DNA of 64,000 nucleotides from positions 24,171 to 88,170 of the forward strand of contig NZ_UZWD01000040.1 in assembly GCF_900631955.1 (NCBI RefSeq), given 5' to 3'. Origin of the DNA: Devosia equisanguinis. Lineage in GTDB: Bacteria > Pseudomonadota > Alphaproteobacteria > Rhizobiales > Devosiaceae. Made by a program: the position numbers and the translations under genes. Positions 56,655 to 64,000 of this stretch are shown here, piece after piece (the stretch's first letter is position 1; each line of letters starts with the position of its first letter). The notes beneath the pieces were generated by a model. It did no database searches. It was not told the origin of the DNA and saw only the letters and a list, made by a program, of their open reading frames with translations.

Positions 56655-57098
56655 GCTAGTCTCCACTAGACTAGGCCCAGAATGCCCGAGAGCATGCAGG
56701 GACCATTGCCAATTGCTGCCCCCTGCCCTCATCGGACCGGGGAACAACGGTTAGGTGCCTGCCAACCGAGTGCCCCAGGGGGCAACTGGCTTAGGTTCGA
56801 ACCGAAAGGGCCTTGCGGCCTGAGATCGGTGCTCACCCCGTCTATTGCTGGCTCCATCTGGAATTAACGGCATGACGCCGACCGGCAGTCTCGGACAGGA
56901 CTTTTCAACTCTGGGCCGAAGCCCGCGGCTGAAACACCGGACGGCGAACCGCCCGGAATTTTGTGGTGCGTGAGATGATGTCACCCACCATGCGGCCCCG
57001 GATTGCATCCAAGGGCAAGTCTGAGCGCGGCACTTAGCCATGAATTGCCCCCGGGTCAAGCCCGAGGGCGGCTCATGCTGCGTTCAGAGCAATGCGGC
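56655..57098 (-). promoter_or_regulatory. rplA-rplJ intergenic region, expected L10 leader
   Basis: 444 bp without a gene between rplA and rplJ. This is where L10(L12)4 binds its own mRNA in other bacteria, and the stretch is rich in short GC inverted repeats, for example around 56885-56960. No single consensus kink-turn could be fixed by eye. One dispersed palindrome lies at 57048-57068 just past rplA and may stop or stabilise the rplKA transcript. Confidence 0.4.
57048..57068. repeat. dispersed palindrome, copy 3
   Basis: Arms GCCCCCGGG-like and CCCGAGGG around TCAAG, 30 bp past the rplA stop. It shares CGGGTCAAGCCCGAGGG with the copy at 8070-8090. Confidence 0.65.
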
Positions 57099-57791
57099 TT
57101 AGATGGCCGTGCCGGGTTCGACATGGACGCCTGGGCCCATGGTCGAGGAAACGGCGACCTTCTTGACATAGGTGCCCTTGGCGCCAGCCGGCTTGGACTT
57201 CACGACGGCGTCGGTGAACGCCTTGATGTTTTCCAGCAGTGCGTCTTCGGAGAACGAGACCTTGCCGATACCGGCATGGATGATACCAGCCTTCTCGACG
57301 CGGTACTCGACAGCGCCACCCTTGGCAGCACCGACAGCACCCTTGACGTCCATGGTCACGGTGCCGACCTTGGGGTTCGGCATCAGGTTGCGCGGGCCCA
57401 GGATCTTACCGAGACGGCCAACCAGCGGCATCATGTCCGGCGTGGCAATGCAGCGATCGAAATCGAGCTTGCCGCCCTGGATGGTCTCGAGCAGGTCTTC
57501 GGCGCCGACGATGTCAGCACCAGCGGCCTTCGCTTCGTCAGCCTTGGCGCCACGGGCGAACACGGCGACGCGGACGGTCTTGCCAGTGCCGTTGGGCAGG
57601 TTGACGACGCCACGGACCATCTGGTCGGCGTGACGCGGGTCGACGCCCAGATTCATCGCGATCTCGACGGTCTCGTCGAACTTGGCGGAAGCCTTGGACT
57701 TCACCAGCTTGACGGCGTCCTGAAGCGAATAGAGCTTGGTGCGGTCGATGCCTTCACGGCCGGCGGCGACCTTCTTTGCGATCTTTGCCAT
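57099..57791 (-). CDS. rplA: 50S ribosomal protein L1
   Basis: 230 residues: [25 protein letters not shown] start, [47 protein letters not shown] and [28 protein letters not shown]1 forms the E-site stalk and represses rplKA in many bacteria. It starts 5 bp after the rplK stop. Confidence 0.99.
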   Translation of the reverse strand: MAKIAKKVAAGREGIDRTKLYSLQDAVKLVKSKASAKFDETVEIAMNLGVDPRHADQMVRGVVNLPNGTGKTVRVAVFARGAKADEAKAAGADIVGAEDLLETIQGGKLDFDRCIATPDMMPLVGRLGKILGPRNLMPNPKVGTVTMDVKGAVGAAKGGAVEYRVEKAGIIHAGIGKVSFSEDALLENIKAFTDAVVKSKPAGAKGTYVKKVAVSSTMGPGVHVEPGTAI

Positions 57792-57796
57792 TGTTA

Positions 57797-58225
57797 TCAG
57801 CCCTCGACCTGGATGCCCATGGAACGGGCGGAACCGGCAATCATCGACACGGCGGCGTCGATATTGTCGGCATTGAGATCCTTCATCTTCTTCTCGGCAA
57901 TGTCACGCAGCTGAGCCGTCGTGATGGTGCCGGCCGATTCCTTGCCCGGGTTCTTCGAACCGGACTTGAGGTTGACGGCCTTCTTGATGAAGTAGGTGAC
58001 GGGCGGCTGCTTCATCTCGAACGTGAAGCTCTTGTCCGCATAGGCGGTGATCACCACCGGAATGGGCGAACCCTTTTCCATTTCCTGCGTAGCCGCGTTG
58101 AAGGCCTTGCAGAATTCCATGATGTTCAGACCGCGCTGACCCAGCGCGGGGCCGATCGGCGGGGACGGTGTGGCCGAACCGGCCGGCACCTGCAGCTTGA
58201 CATAGCCAGTGATTTTCTTTGCCAT
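57797..58225 (-). CDS. rplK: 50S ribosomal protein L11
   Basis: 142 residues: [43 protein letters not shown] with the thiostrepton-region prolines and C-terminal [14 protein letters not shown]11 forms the GTPase-associated centre and activates RelA-type enzymes. It lies 227 bp after nusG across a hairpin array. Confidence 0.99.
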   Translation of the reverse strand: MAKKITGYVKLQVPAGSATPSPPIGPALGQRGLNIMEFCKAFNAATQEMEKGSPIPVVITAYADKSFTFEMKQPPVTYFIKKAVNLKSGSKNPGKESAGTITTAQLRDIAEKKMKDLNADNIDAAVSMIAGSARSMGIQVEG

Positions 58226-58330
58226 TTTATCCTCTCAGTGGTCACAAGCGACCGATAAGGCCGTGGTTCGGAGTGCATAGGCGGCTTGGCGACCGCCATC
58301 CCCTTCCACGGGTTTTGCCGGGCGAACCCG

Positions 58331-58450
58331 ACAGTCTCCGGCTCACGCCGGAATTCTGTTGCGATTTCAGGCTAACGCCAAAACCGCTGGACCATTTTGG
58401 CTTGCACCAAAAGGCCGGGTGCGATTTTTGGCTGACGCCAAAAACGCTGG
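58331..58450 (-). repeat. 30-bp-periodic array of hairpin units between nusG and rplK
   Basis: Four consecutive 30-bp units (58331, 58361, 58391, 58421), each with a core of the type GGCTNACGCC at the same phase. Flanking arms differ but stay complementary: CCGGC/GCCGG in unit 1, TTTTGG/CCAAAA in unit 3, TTTTTGGC/GCCAAAAA in unit 4; unit 2 pairs weakly. Units 2 and 4 match best (about 25 of 30 bases). The array begins 2 bp after the nusG stop in the transcribed direction, so it would be part of the nusG-rplK message. Function unknown. Confidence 0.7.
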
Positions 58451-58452
58451 GA

Positions 58453-58983
58453 TCAGATCTTTTCGACCTGACCGTATTCGAGCTCCACCGGAGTGGGGCG
58501 ACCGAAGATCGACACCTCGACCTTGAGGCGCGAACGCTCCTCGTCCACCTCTTCGACGACGCCGTTGAAGCTGGCGAAGGGGCCATCCGACACGCGGACA
58601 TTCTCGCCGACCTCGAAGCTGACGGACGGCTTGGGGTGATCCACGCCCTCCTGCACCTGCTGCAGGATCGACATCGCCTCACGCTCGGAAATCGGCATGG
58701 GCTTGTTGTCGGCACCGAGGAAGCCGGTGACCTTGGGCGTGTTCTTGATCAGATGGAACGCCTCGTCGGTCATGTCCATCTTCACCAGCACATAGCCGGG
58801 AAAGAACTTGCGCTCCGTGTCGACCTTGCGGCCGCGACGGATCTCGACGACCTTTTCGGTCGGCACGATCACATCTTCAAACAGGTGGTCGAGCTTCTTC
58901 TGCGCAACCTTCTGACGGATGTCTTCCGCCACCTTGCGCTCGAAGTTCGAATACGCCTGAACGATATACCAGCGCTTGGCCAT
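58453..58983 (-). CDS. nusG: NusG, transcription elongation and antitermination factor
   Basis: 176 residues. N-terminal NGN domain: [22 protein letters not shown] and [32 protein letters not shown]-terminal KOW domain: [43 protein letters not shown]. NusG binds RNA polymerase and couples it to S10/ribosomes or Rho. It follows secE after 40 bp. Confidence 0.99.
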   Translation of the reverse strand: MAKRWYIVQAYSNFERKVAEDIRQKVAQKKLDHLFEDVIVPTEKVVEIRRGRKVDTERKFFPGYVLVKMDMTDEAFHLIKNTPKVTGFLGADNKPMPISEREAMSILQQVQEGVDHPKPSVSFEVGENVRVSDGPFASFNGVVEEVDEERSRLKVEVSIFGRPTPVELEYGQVEKI

Positions 58984-59023
58984 GAAAGGGTCGCCGCTCC
59001 CAAAAAACCTGAAAAAGACCCGA

Positions 59024-59218
59024 CTAGCGGATCGACAGCATCAAAGACACAAGCCAGGAGATGATCTGGTCAGCCGCCAGGAAGAACAGGCTGGCAAAGG
59101 CAACCAGAACGAGAACCATGATCGTCGAGATCACGACTTCGCTGCGGCCCGGCCAGGTGACCTTGCTGACTTCCGAGCGAACCTGTTGAAGAAACTGGAC
59201 TGGGTTCGGACGGGCCAT
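59024..59218 (-). CDS. secE: SecE, protein translocase subunit
   Basis: 64 residues from [25 protein letters not shown] at 59218; the longer frame upstream is rejected because it runs through the likely promoter leader. The amphipathic [11 protein letters not shown] helix and a single membrane segment ([29 protein letters not shown]) define the short bacterial SecE. It clamps SecY. First gene of the secE-nusG-rplKA-rplJL-rpoBC series. Confidence 0.97.
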   Translation of the reverse strand: MARPNPVQFLQQVRSEVSKVTWPGRSEVVISTIMVLVLVAFASLFFLAADQIISWLVSLMLSIR

Positions 59219-59295
59219 GGGCAAATCAACTCTTGGGTGTTTTGGTGCAAAACCAAAGGCCGCGCAGGAATCCCGCACGGCTGGAGATTGGGGCG

Positions 59296-59324
59296 TATCT
59301 AGAGACTTTGACCGCACAATGCAA
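59296..59324 (-). promoter_or_regulatory. candidate secE-nusG promoter
   Basis: On the minus strand TTGCAT (59324-59319), a 17-bp spacer, then TAGATA (59301-59296). Spacing is ideal and both boxes are fair matches. It would give a leader of about 70 nt before secE. Confidence 0.4.
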
Positions 59325-59473
59325 CAGCCCTCGCCCAGATTCTGCGCGCCGCGCCGCGTGAGGCTTTTCCACCGCCCTTAACGATAAGTGCAAAAGTATG
59401 TGGAAAGTCCTTGCGTGTCGGACCGCGTTGCATTTGGATTGAAATGCGACGAAATCGTGGCACGGAGGACGCC

Positions 59474-59740
59474 ATGTCGTTTGAGGTCATCGGCTGCCAG
59501 CTCATGCACTACGGCCCGGATGCGGCATTGCCGAACCGGGTGCGCGGTCTGGTTCGCGTGCGAATCCGCGAAACCTTCATGGGCAATCGCATGGAATACG
59601 CGCTCGATCTCAAGGTCAAGGCCGATTGCGGCCGTGTCACCTCCGACCAGGTGCGCACCGCCCTGCTCTCCCACGCCGCCCACCAGCTCAATAGGCTCAA
59701 GGCCCGTCACCAGGACAAGGTCCCGGTCGCAGCCGAATAG
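59474..59740 (+). CDS. hypothetical protein, 88 aa
   Basis: 88 residues from the ATG at 59474, with GGAGG 6 bp upstream. No family was recognised. It is mixed alpha/beta in look (VRGLVRVRIRETFMGNRMEYALDLKVKAD, then a helix SDQVRTALLSHAAHQLNRLKARHQ), with no signal peptide or membrane segment. The good ribosome-binding site and coding-like composition support a real gene. It is divergent from secE. Confidence 0.65.
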   Translation: MSFEVIGCQLMHYGPDAALPNRVRGLVRVRIRETFMGNRMEYALDLKVKADCGRVTSDQVRTALLSHAAHQLNRLKARHQDKVPVAAE

Positions 59741-60049
59741 GCGGCCTCAACAGGCGATGGCTTAGGGAACCCTGCTCGATCATGAGCGGAGCTTCCCCGT
59801 GCTTCATATCCGCTCGATAAGTTCACGCTGTGGCTGATGCGGCTCTGTTGCGCCTCCCCCTTAAGGCAGCGCGCGCGTGGGGGCCGCCAGTCAGCACACT
59901 GCCTCCCCCGCACCGTGCCGCCCTCGGGCTTGCCCCAGGGCCATGCTCCATGCGCGCGAATACAGCGGTGGCTCGCCGACGGGCACTCGGGTCGAGCCCG
60001 AGGGCGGAATGGGGATCGTGGCGCCTGTCCCGCCAAAAACCTGAAAACC
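59741..60049. other. intergenic region with two copies of the dispersed palindrome
   Basis: 309 bp without a gene. Two related elements lie at 59919-59940 (CCCTCGGGCTTGCCCCAGGG, inverted relative to the others) and 59984-60004 (CTCGGGTCGAGCCCGAG core). A C5/G5 type inverted repeat near 59857-59911 is also present. Nothing else was recognised. Confidence 0.55.
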
Positions 60050-60811
60050 CTAGATCGGCGTCTCCCCGATGATGGAGGAGCTCAGCTGCAATTTGACCCC
60101 CAGGAACGGGTCGGAATGCAGACCCAATATGGCGAGGCTCACGAACACCACCACCGAGAACAGCATCAACGCATTGCGCCCGGCCTTGGGCACCGCGGCA
60201 TGAGTAAGCGCGATATTGATGGTGGCGAGGATGGTGAGGCTGATGACCAGATACCACTTCGTCTCGTCAACGACGCTTTGCCCGATGGCCAAGCGCTCAT
60301 TGCGGGCGTCCTGTAACTCGTCGAAGTCCCGCACGATCTTGGCGATCAAGGCACTGTTGGCGCCGTCCCGCGTCATCTGGATGATGGCCAGGCGGATGGA
60401 CTGCACTGCCTTGTCCACGGTTGGATTGGCGGCGCGGTTATGCCCATCGATCCATTCCAACTGCATCGCCGCGTGCGCATAGTCCTTCGCGGATTGATAA
60501 ATCTCCGGCAGGTCCAGCGCCCCGGGTTCCGACACACCCATCAGCCTGGTGATCGCCGAGCGCTCTGACAGGGCCACATGGTCGGCGCGGGCATTGAGGG
60601 CCCAGATATCGGAGGCTGCAAAACCCAGCGATAGTGCCCATGCGGTGGAGACCATGCCCAGAAAGGCGGCGATAGGCACCTGCTCTGTGACGTTGGGCGA
60701 ATAGGTGCGGATGCCGCGGATCACCAGCAGGCCAAGGCCGAGGCAGATCAGCGCGAATGCAAACAAGACGGCCAGATAAGCCACGAATGGCAAAGACAAT
60801 ATGGCCTGCAC
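60050..60811 (-). CDS. DUF4239-like membrane protein (bestrophin-like)
   Basis: 253 residues from a GTG at 60811 preceded by a G-run; an upstream TTG at 60853 is the alternative. Two N-terminal membrane segments (FVAYLAVLFAFALICLGLGLLVI, IAAFLGMVSTAWALSLGFAASDI) and two C-terminal ones (WYLVISLTILATINIALTHA, ALMLFSVVVFVSLAILGL) enclose a helical cytoplasmic part with AWALSLGFAASDIW and ERSAITRL. The layout matches DUF4239, a bestrophin-like family of unknown function. It lies between secE and the tRNA-Trp gene. Confidence 0.65.
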   Translation of the reverse strand: MQAILSLPFVAYLAVLFAFALICLGLGLLVIRGIRTYSPNVTEQVPIAAFLGMVSTAWALSLGFAASDIWALNARADHVALSERSAITRLMGVSEPGALDLPEIYQSAKDYAHAAMQLEWIDGHNRAANPTVDKAVQSIRLAIIQMTRDGANSALIAKIVRDFDELQDARNERLAIGQSVVDETKWYLVISLTILATINIALTHAAVPKAGRNALMLFSVVVFVSLAILGLHSDPFLGVKLQLSSSIIGETPI

Positions 60812-60930
60812 CGGCGCCCCCCCCTGATTCGACCCAGGGCATAAAGCTGGCAAGTTCAGCAGCGACTGTCCACGCCAAGTTCTGCGCAGATAGACGTCAC
60901 ATCAAGACCACAGATGTCTGGAAAATTGCC

Positions 60931-61006
60931 TGGCAGGGGCTGGGGGACTCGAACCCACGACCCTCGGTTTTGGAGACCGATGCTCTACCAACTGAGCTAA
61001 ACCCCT
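60931..61006 (-). tRNA. tRNA-Trp (CCA)
   Basis: 76 nt with encoded CCA. Acceptor AGGGGTT pairs with AGCCCCT (one G-U), D arm GCTC/GAGC, anticodon loop CTCCAAA gives CCA, T arm GTGGGTTCGAGTCCC. In many alphaproteobacteria this gene sits directly upstream of secE; here two protein genes separate them. Confidence 0.97.
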
Positions 61007-61205
61007 TCAGGCGAGGCCGTGTCTACTGGCAAAGCCGGATTGATGCAAGAGGCTCCGTCAACCGATCTGCGCAAAACCGGTTGAAGATGAGCGGCCGCCG
61101 GCACGCGCGCCGTGTTTTCCTCAGCTTTCACCGGGCTTTGCATGGCCAAGGACCCAGCATCCCCCTAAGTTCGGCCCCAAAAGCCCCAGCGAAAAGAAGA
61201 GGACC

Positions 61206-61424
61206 ATGACTGAAACAATCACTATCGACGGCCGTAGCTACGCGCTTGCCGATCTGCCGGCTGCCGCACGCGAACAGATCAACAATGTGCAGGTGACCGA
61301 CCAGGAAATCGCCCGACTGCAGATGCGCCTGGCCATTGCACAGACGGCGCGCGCCGCCTATGCCCGGGCCCTGCAGGACTCCATGGCACAAGCGACACCG
61401 ACACAGGGCGACGTGACCAACTAA
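61206..61424 (+). CDS. small DUF6447-like protein, 72 aa
   Basis: 72 residues starting MTETITIDGRSYALADLP with GAGG 5 bp upstream. The central part AREQINNVQVTDQEIARLQMRLAIAQTARAAYARAL forms a long helix; the overall pattern (ITIDG-x-x-Y, then Q-x-x-V-T-D-Q-E-I) resembles small proteins grouped as DUF6447, whose function is unknown. Its stop TAA abuts the ATG of the next gene, so the two are translationally coupled. About 20 of 26 residues of the helix recur at the C-terminus of that neighbour. Confidence 0.75.
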   Translation: MTETITIDGRSYALADLPAAAREQINNVQVTDQEIARLQMRLAIAQTARAAYARALQDSMAQATPTQGDVTN

Positions 61425-62510
61425 ATGCTCTCTCCAGCACGTTCGGGCGCCGCGGCGGTCATGGATCGTCCAGCGCCGCGCCGTCCGCTTTATCCCAGCG
61501 AACCAAGACCGGTAACCTCACCCTTACAGATCGAGTTGTCGCAGCGCTTCCTGGAGCCGGCCTTGCCTGCCCTCGTAGCCTATTTCCTGGCTGTTCGCCT
61601 GTCGCTGGACCCGATCATGGAGGCGCGGCAACCGAGTAAGCTGGGCAAGCCCTACCCGCTCGGCCAATGCCTTGAAATCGCCCGCGCTGCCGAACACGCA
61701 GTGCGCGACAGAAGCCAGCCGCATTTCGACGGCCTGGCCGGCGAGGGCCGCCGCGCCTATGTGAACTATATGGCCGCCGGCGGCGTGTTCCGGCGTGTCT
61801 GGGGGGATCTGCGCGGCAAGTTCTTCCAGAACGCCTTTCAGCTCGGCACGCTCTATGTCGACGTTTCCAACGACACGGTGACCCCGACCAAGCCCAAGGT
61901 GGAAATCCTGCCCTTTGCGGAGGCCGACCTCAACGCCATCCGCGATTTCGGCCATTTCCGGGAAATCGTGCAGCTCTATTGGGGCGGGAGGACCTATCCC
62001 AACCATCTGCTGCCCGAGCTCGCCCCCTATTGCCCGGTGATTCACATCAACGAGTTCGGCATAGCCTCGGTCCGCGAGCCCACCGACTACATGGTGGCCA
62101 TGACCCGCGGCGACCGCTTCGCCTCGGCCCAAGCGATCCTGGCGGAGCCGGCCATGCCCGAACCGCTGTTCCGCTTGCTCGCCGCCGGGCTGGCGGCGCA
62201 GAACTGCGCGCCGGCGGCCAGCATCGAGGCCGGACGACGCGCGGGCATCGAGAAATGCCGCAAATACCGCGCCAAGCGCTGGTATGCCAACGAGACCATA
62301 TCTCTCAAATGGATTGCCGAGGCCACGCGGCTGAAGCCGATCCAGACGGGAGCTCCGAAAGCGCAACCGCACGATGCCAGAATCATGGAGCTCAAGGCAT
62401 CGCTGCAGGCAACGGACCAGGAAATCGCCGAACTCGAGGCGCGGCTGGCTATCGCCCGGACGGCGCGGGCTGCCTATGCGCGGTCGGCTCTGGACCTGCT
62501 GGCCTCATAA
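61425..62510 (+). CDS. unknown protein with a DUF6447-like C-terminal helix, 361 aa
   Basis: 361 residues, no family recognised with confidence. The first 30 residues are Pro/Arg-rich. The main part (about 35-300) is alpha/beta and soluble, with RSRPHFDGLAGEGRRAYVNYMAAGG-like and VQLYWGGRTYPNHLLPELAPYCPVIHINEFG segments; it has three Cys in NCAPAAS and EKCRK-type contexts. After a linker (about 310-325), the C-terminal helix LQATDQEIAELEARLAIARTARAAYARS repeats the helix of the upstream small protein. Start directly follows the previous stop. An alternative start is Met13. Confidence 0.75.
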   Translation: MLSPARSGAAAVMDRPAPRRPLYPSEPRPVTSPLQIELSQRFLEPALPALVAYFLAVRLSLDPIMEARQPSKLGKPYPLGQCLEIARAAEHAVRDRSQPHFDGLAGEGRRAYVNYMAAGGVFRRVWGDLRGKFFQNAFQLGTLYVDVSNDTVTPTKPKVEILPFAEADLNAIRDFGHFREIVQLYWGGRTYPNHLLPELAPYCPVIHINEFGIASVREPTDYMVAMTRGDRFASAQAILAEPAMPEPLFRLLAAGLAAQNCAPAASIEAGRRAGIEKCRKYRAKRWYANETISLKWIAEATRLKPIQTGAPKAQPHDARIMELKASLQATDQEIAELEARLAIARTARAAYARSALDLLAS

Positions 62511-62536
62511 AAACTCAGGGCGCCAACGCGCCCTGA
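62505..62536 (-). terminator. rho-independent terminator of the rlmB unit
   Basis: TCAGGGCGC (62515-62523) pairs with GCGCCCTGA (62528-62536) around CAAC. On the minus strand it is followed by GTTTTTATG, a U-tract that overlaps the stop codon of the 361-residue plus-strand gene. It lies 56 bp after the end of the minus-strand gene at 62592. Confidence 0.75.
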
Positions 62537-62591
62537 CCAATACCATATTCGAGATGAGTCTCGGCAGCGGGCGAAACGGCCCGCGGCACGC

Positions 62592-62987
62592 TCAGGCGTC
62601 GTCGTCGTCATCCTCGACATCGACCAGATAGACCGAGAATTCGATATCGACACCGAGCGTGGCTATGGCGGCGGCGGCGTGGGCCGGGAGGCGGGCGGAC
62701 ATGGATTCGCCTTCGCTGGGATAGTCGAAGGCGATATCGAGCACGGCGCGGCCGATGCGGCGATCCTCGAGCATGGCGGCCAGCGCCGGGCCGGAGCGAT
62801 CGGCGAGCTCGAGAATGGCGCGGACGGGATTGTTCACCGGCACGTCGACCTGGGCATAGAAGCTGTTGTCGGCATCCTCGGGCTCATAACGCACGCTCAA
62901 TTGCTTGAGGGCGGTATCGAGGGCATGCTGGTCGACGGTAACGCCGGACAGGCGCAGGGCAATGGCGAAGGGCTCGAACTGGCTCAT
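62592..62987 (-). CDS. hypothetical protein with acidic C-terminus, 131 aa
   Basis: 131 residues from MSQFEPFAIALRLSG at 62987; the ATG overlaps the rlmB stop (ATGA), so translation is coupled. No family was recognised. It looks soluble and alpha/beta (TVDQHALDTALKQLSVRYEPEDADNSFYAQVDVPVNNPVRAILELADRSG) and ends with VEDDDDDA, an acidic tail. Coupling to an rRNA methyltransferase is seen; any shared role is inference. Confidence 0.75.
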   Translation of the reverse strand: MSQFEPFAIALRLSGVTVDQHALDTALKQLSVRYEPEDADNSFYAQVDVPVNNPVRAILELADRSGPALAAMLEDRRIGRAVLDIAFDYPSEGESMSARLPAHAAAAIATLGVDIEFSVYLVDVEDDDDDA

Positions 62988-63739
62988 GAGACGCGTCCCG
63001 CTGTGGCGGCGAAGAGCGCAATGGCAGCCGCATTGGAAACATTGAGCGACTTGATTGGGCCCGGCATGTCGAGCCGCACCATTTCGTCGCAAAGCTCACG
63101 CGTGCGCTGGCGCAGGCCTTTGCCCTCGGCCCCCATCACCACCACCATCGGCCGGTCATCGGTGCGCGGACGCAACTGCTCGCTGGCCTCGGAATCAAAG
63201 CCGAGCACGGTCATGCCGCGGGCCTTGAGTGTCTCGAGCGCATTGCCCAGATTGCGCACCTCGATCATCGGCACAAGATCGAGCGCGCCGGAGGCGGCCT
63301 TGGCCATGACGCCGGTCTCGCGCGGCGAATGGCGGGCTGTGGTGATCACCGCATCGGCGCCGAAGGCACAGGCGGTGCGCAGGATGGCGCCGACATTGTG
63401 CGGATCGGTGAGCTGGTCGAGCACCACCACGAGCTTGGGCTGGGCGATATCGTCGAGGCCGAAGCGGCTGACCGGATCAACCTCCAGCGCCACGCCCTGA
63501 TGCACGGCTTCGCCGCCAAGCAGGCGATCAAGCTCCTTGGGGGTGGTTTCGGTGACCTTGACCTTGCCGATCTCGCCGCCTTCCTTGAGGCGATTGAGCC
63601 CGTTGGGCGTGGCCAGCAGCGCCTTCTTGATGCGCAATGGATTATCCAGCGCGGCGCGCACCGTGTGCAGGCCATAGAGATAGACCGGCCCGGTATCGGG
63701 ATCGTATTTCGGCTTTGGGGGGAACTTGTTGCGGCTCAT
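62984..63739 (-). CDS. rlmB: RlmB-type 23S rRNA 2'-O-methyltransferase (SpoU/TrmH family)
   Basis: 251 residues from MSRNKFPPKPKYD at 63739. Residues about 15-90 form the L30e-like substrate-binding domain (YLYGLHTVRAALDNP). The knotted SPOUT domain shows motif 1 DQLTDPHNVGAILRTACAFG, motif 2 VVMGAEGKGLRQRTRELCD and motif 3 SLNVSNAAAIALF. RlmB methylates G2251 of 23S rRNA; related TrmH enzymes act on tRNA G18, but the N-terminal domain favours RlmB. tRNA-Tyr lies just upstream on the same strand. Confidence 0.92.
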   Translation of the reverse strand: MSRNKFPPKPKYDPDTGPVYLYGLHTVRAALDNPLRIKKALLATPNGLNRLKEGGEIGKVKVTETTPKELDRLLGGEAVHQGVALEVDPVSRFGLDDIAQPKLVVVLDQLTDPHNVGAILRTACAFGADAVITTARHSPRETGVMAKAASGALDLVPMIEVRNLGNALETLKARGMTVLGFDSEASEQLRPRTDDRPMVVVMGAEGKGLRQRTRELCDEMVRLDMPGPIKSLNVSNAAAIALFAATAGRVS

Positions 63740-63776
63740 GCCTTGGCGCCTTGTTTGACGCATGCCCCGGGGCGGG

Positions 63777-63861
63777 TGGTGGAGGGGACTGGATTCGAAC
63801 CAGTGTAGCCTAAGGCGTCAGATTTACAGTCTGATGGATTTAACCACTCTCCCACCCCTCC
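63777..63861 (-). tRNA. tRNA-Tyr (GUA)
   Basis: 85 nt with encoded CCA and a long variable arm. Acceptor GGAGGGG pairs with CCCCTCC; anticodon loop CTGTAAA gives GUA; the variable arm CGCCTTAGGCTA is typical of class II tRNA-Tyr; T arm CTGGTTCGAATCCAG. It is 37 bp upstream of rlmB, same strand. The remaining 139 bp to the window's right edge show no feature. Confidence 0.96.
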
Positions 63862-64000
63862 ACATTTCCGGGCAGGAAACGAAGCGCTGTGCGTTTCGTC
63901 GGGCGGTTTATGGTGGGCTGTCGCAAGAGTGTCAACACCCAAGAGCATGAACCCCAAAAGAAAATGTCATCTCCCCCAATTTGTCGCCTCGCCCCTGCCC

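Noticed and set aside
58331..58450. CRISPR array
   Set aside because: The 30-bp period has no repeat/spacer division, units differ along their full length, and no cas gene is in the window.

Overview
The window looks like a chromosomal segment of a GC-rich alphaproteobacterium of the Hyphomicrobiales (Rhizobiales), most likely Devosiaceae. The grounds are a single fused SecDF, a GAAC-N7-GAAC LexA box before uvrA, the alphaproteobacterial S10/spc/alpha gene order with adk overlapping secY, a short-form adenylate kinase, TrmFO, and DUF1127 micro-proteins. The genus is an inference; the class is well supported. No insertion sequence, prophage, integrase, CRISPR array or rRNA gene was found.

Layout. 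0-2.2 kb, minus: start of the carbon-phosphorus lyase operon phnG-phnH-phnI-(phnJ, cut by the left edge), divergent from its GntR-type regulator phnF, with a 12-bp perfect palindrome between them. 2.3-5.1 kb, plus: phnF, a BenE-type transporter, mobA and tRNA-Asn. 5.4-11.2 kb, minus: a hotdog thioesterase coupled to trmFO, two tiny DUF1127-type genes with terminators, and SOS-controlled uvrA. 11.2-15.6 kb, minus: yajC-secDF followed by homologues of the mitochondrial complex I assembly factors NDUFAF3 and NDUFAF6. 15.8-16.7 kb, plus: a DUF815 AAA+ ATPase.

16.9-25.1 kb, minus: scpA-scpB-(ABC ATPase)-tatA-tatB-tatC-serS-surE-nlpD, joining chromosome condensation, twin-arginine export, seryl-tRNA charging, nucleotide clean-up and cell-wall division functions. 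A lone ABC ATPase sits inside it, and a foldable RNA lies between tatC and serS. 25.2-27.3 kb holds accessory genes: a small P-loop kinase, an NAD-dependent epimerase/reductase and a DUF3592-like membrane protein.

27.4-59.2 kb is the translation/transcription supercluster, all on minus. Read in the direction of transcription it is secE-nusG-rplK-rplA-rplJ-rplL-rpoB-rpoC, then a DUF1905/YdeI-like gene, then rpsL-rpsG-fusA-tuf, the S10 operon, the spc operon with secY and adk, and rpsM-rpsK-rpoA-rplQ. Several intergenic hairpins are candidate attenuators or processing sites. The oddest is four 30-bp-periodic hairpin units between nusG and rplK. Ribosomal protein S12 carries Arg at position 88, where most bacteria have Lys and where Lys-to-Arg changes cause streptomycin resistance.

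59.4-64 kb: small unknown genes, a DUF4239-like membrane protein, tRNA-Trp (separated from secE by two genes), a coupled pair of unknown genes sharing a C-terminal helical tail, rlmB coupled to an acidic-tailed unknown protein, and tRNA-Tyr. A GC-rich palindrome of the type CCCTCGGG...CCCGAGGG recurs at five intergenic places.
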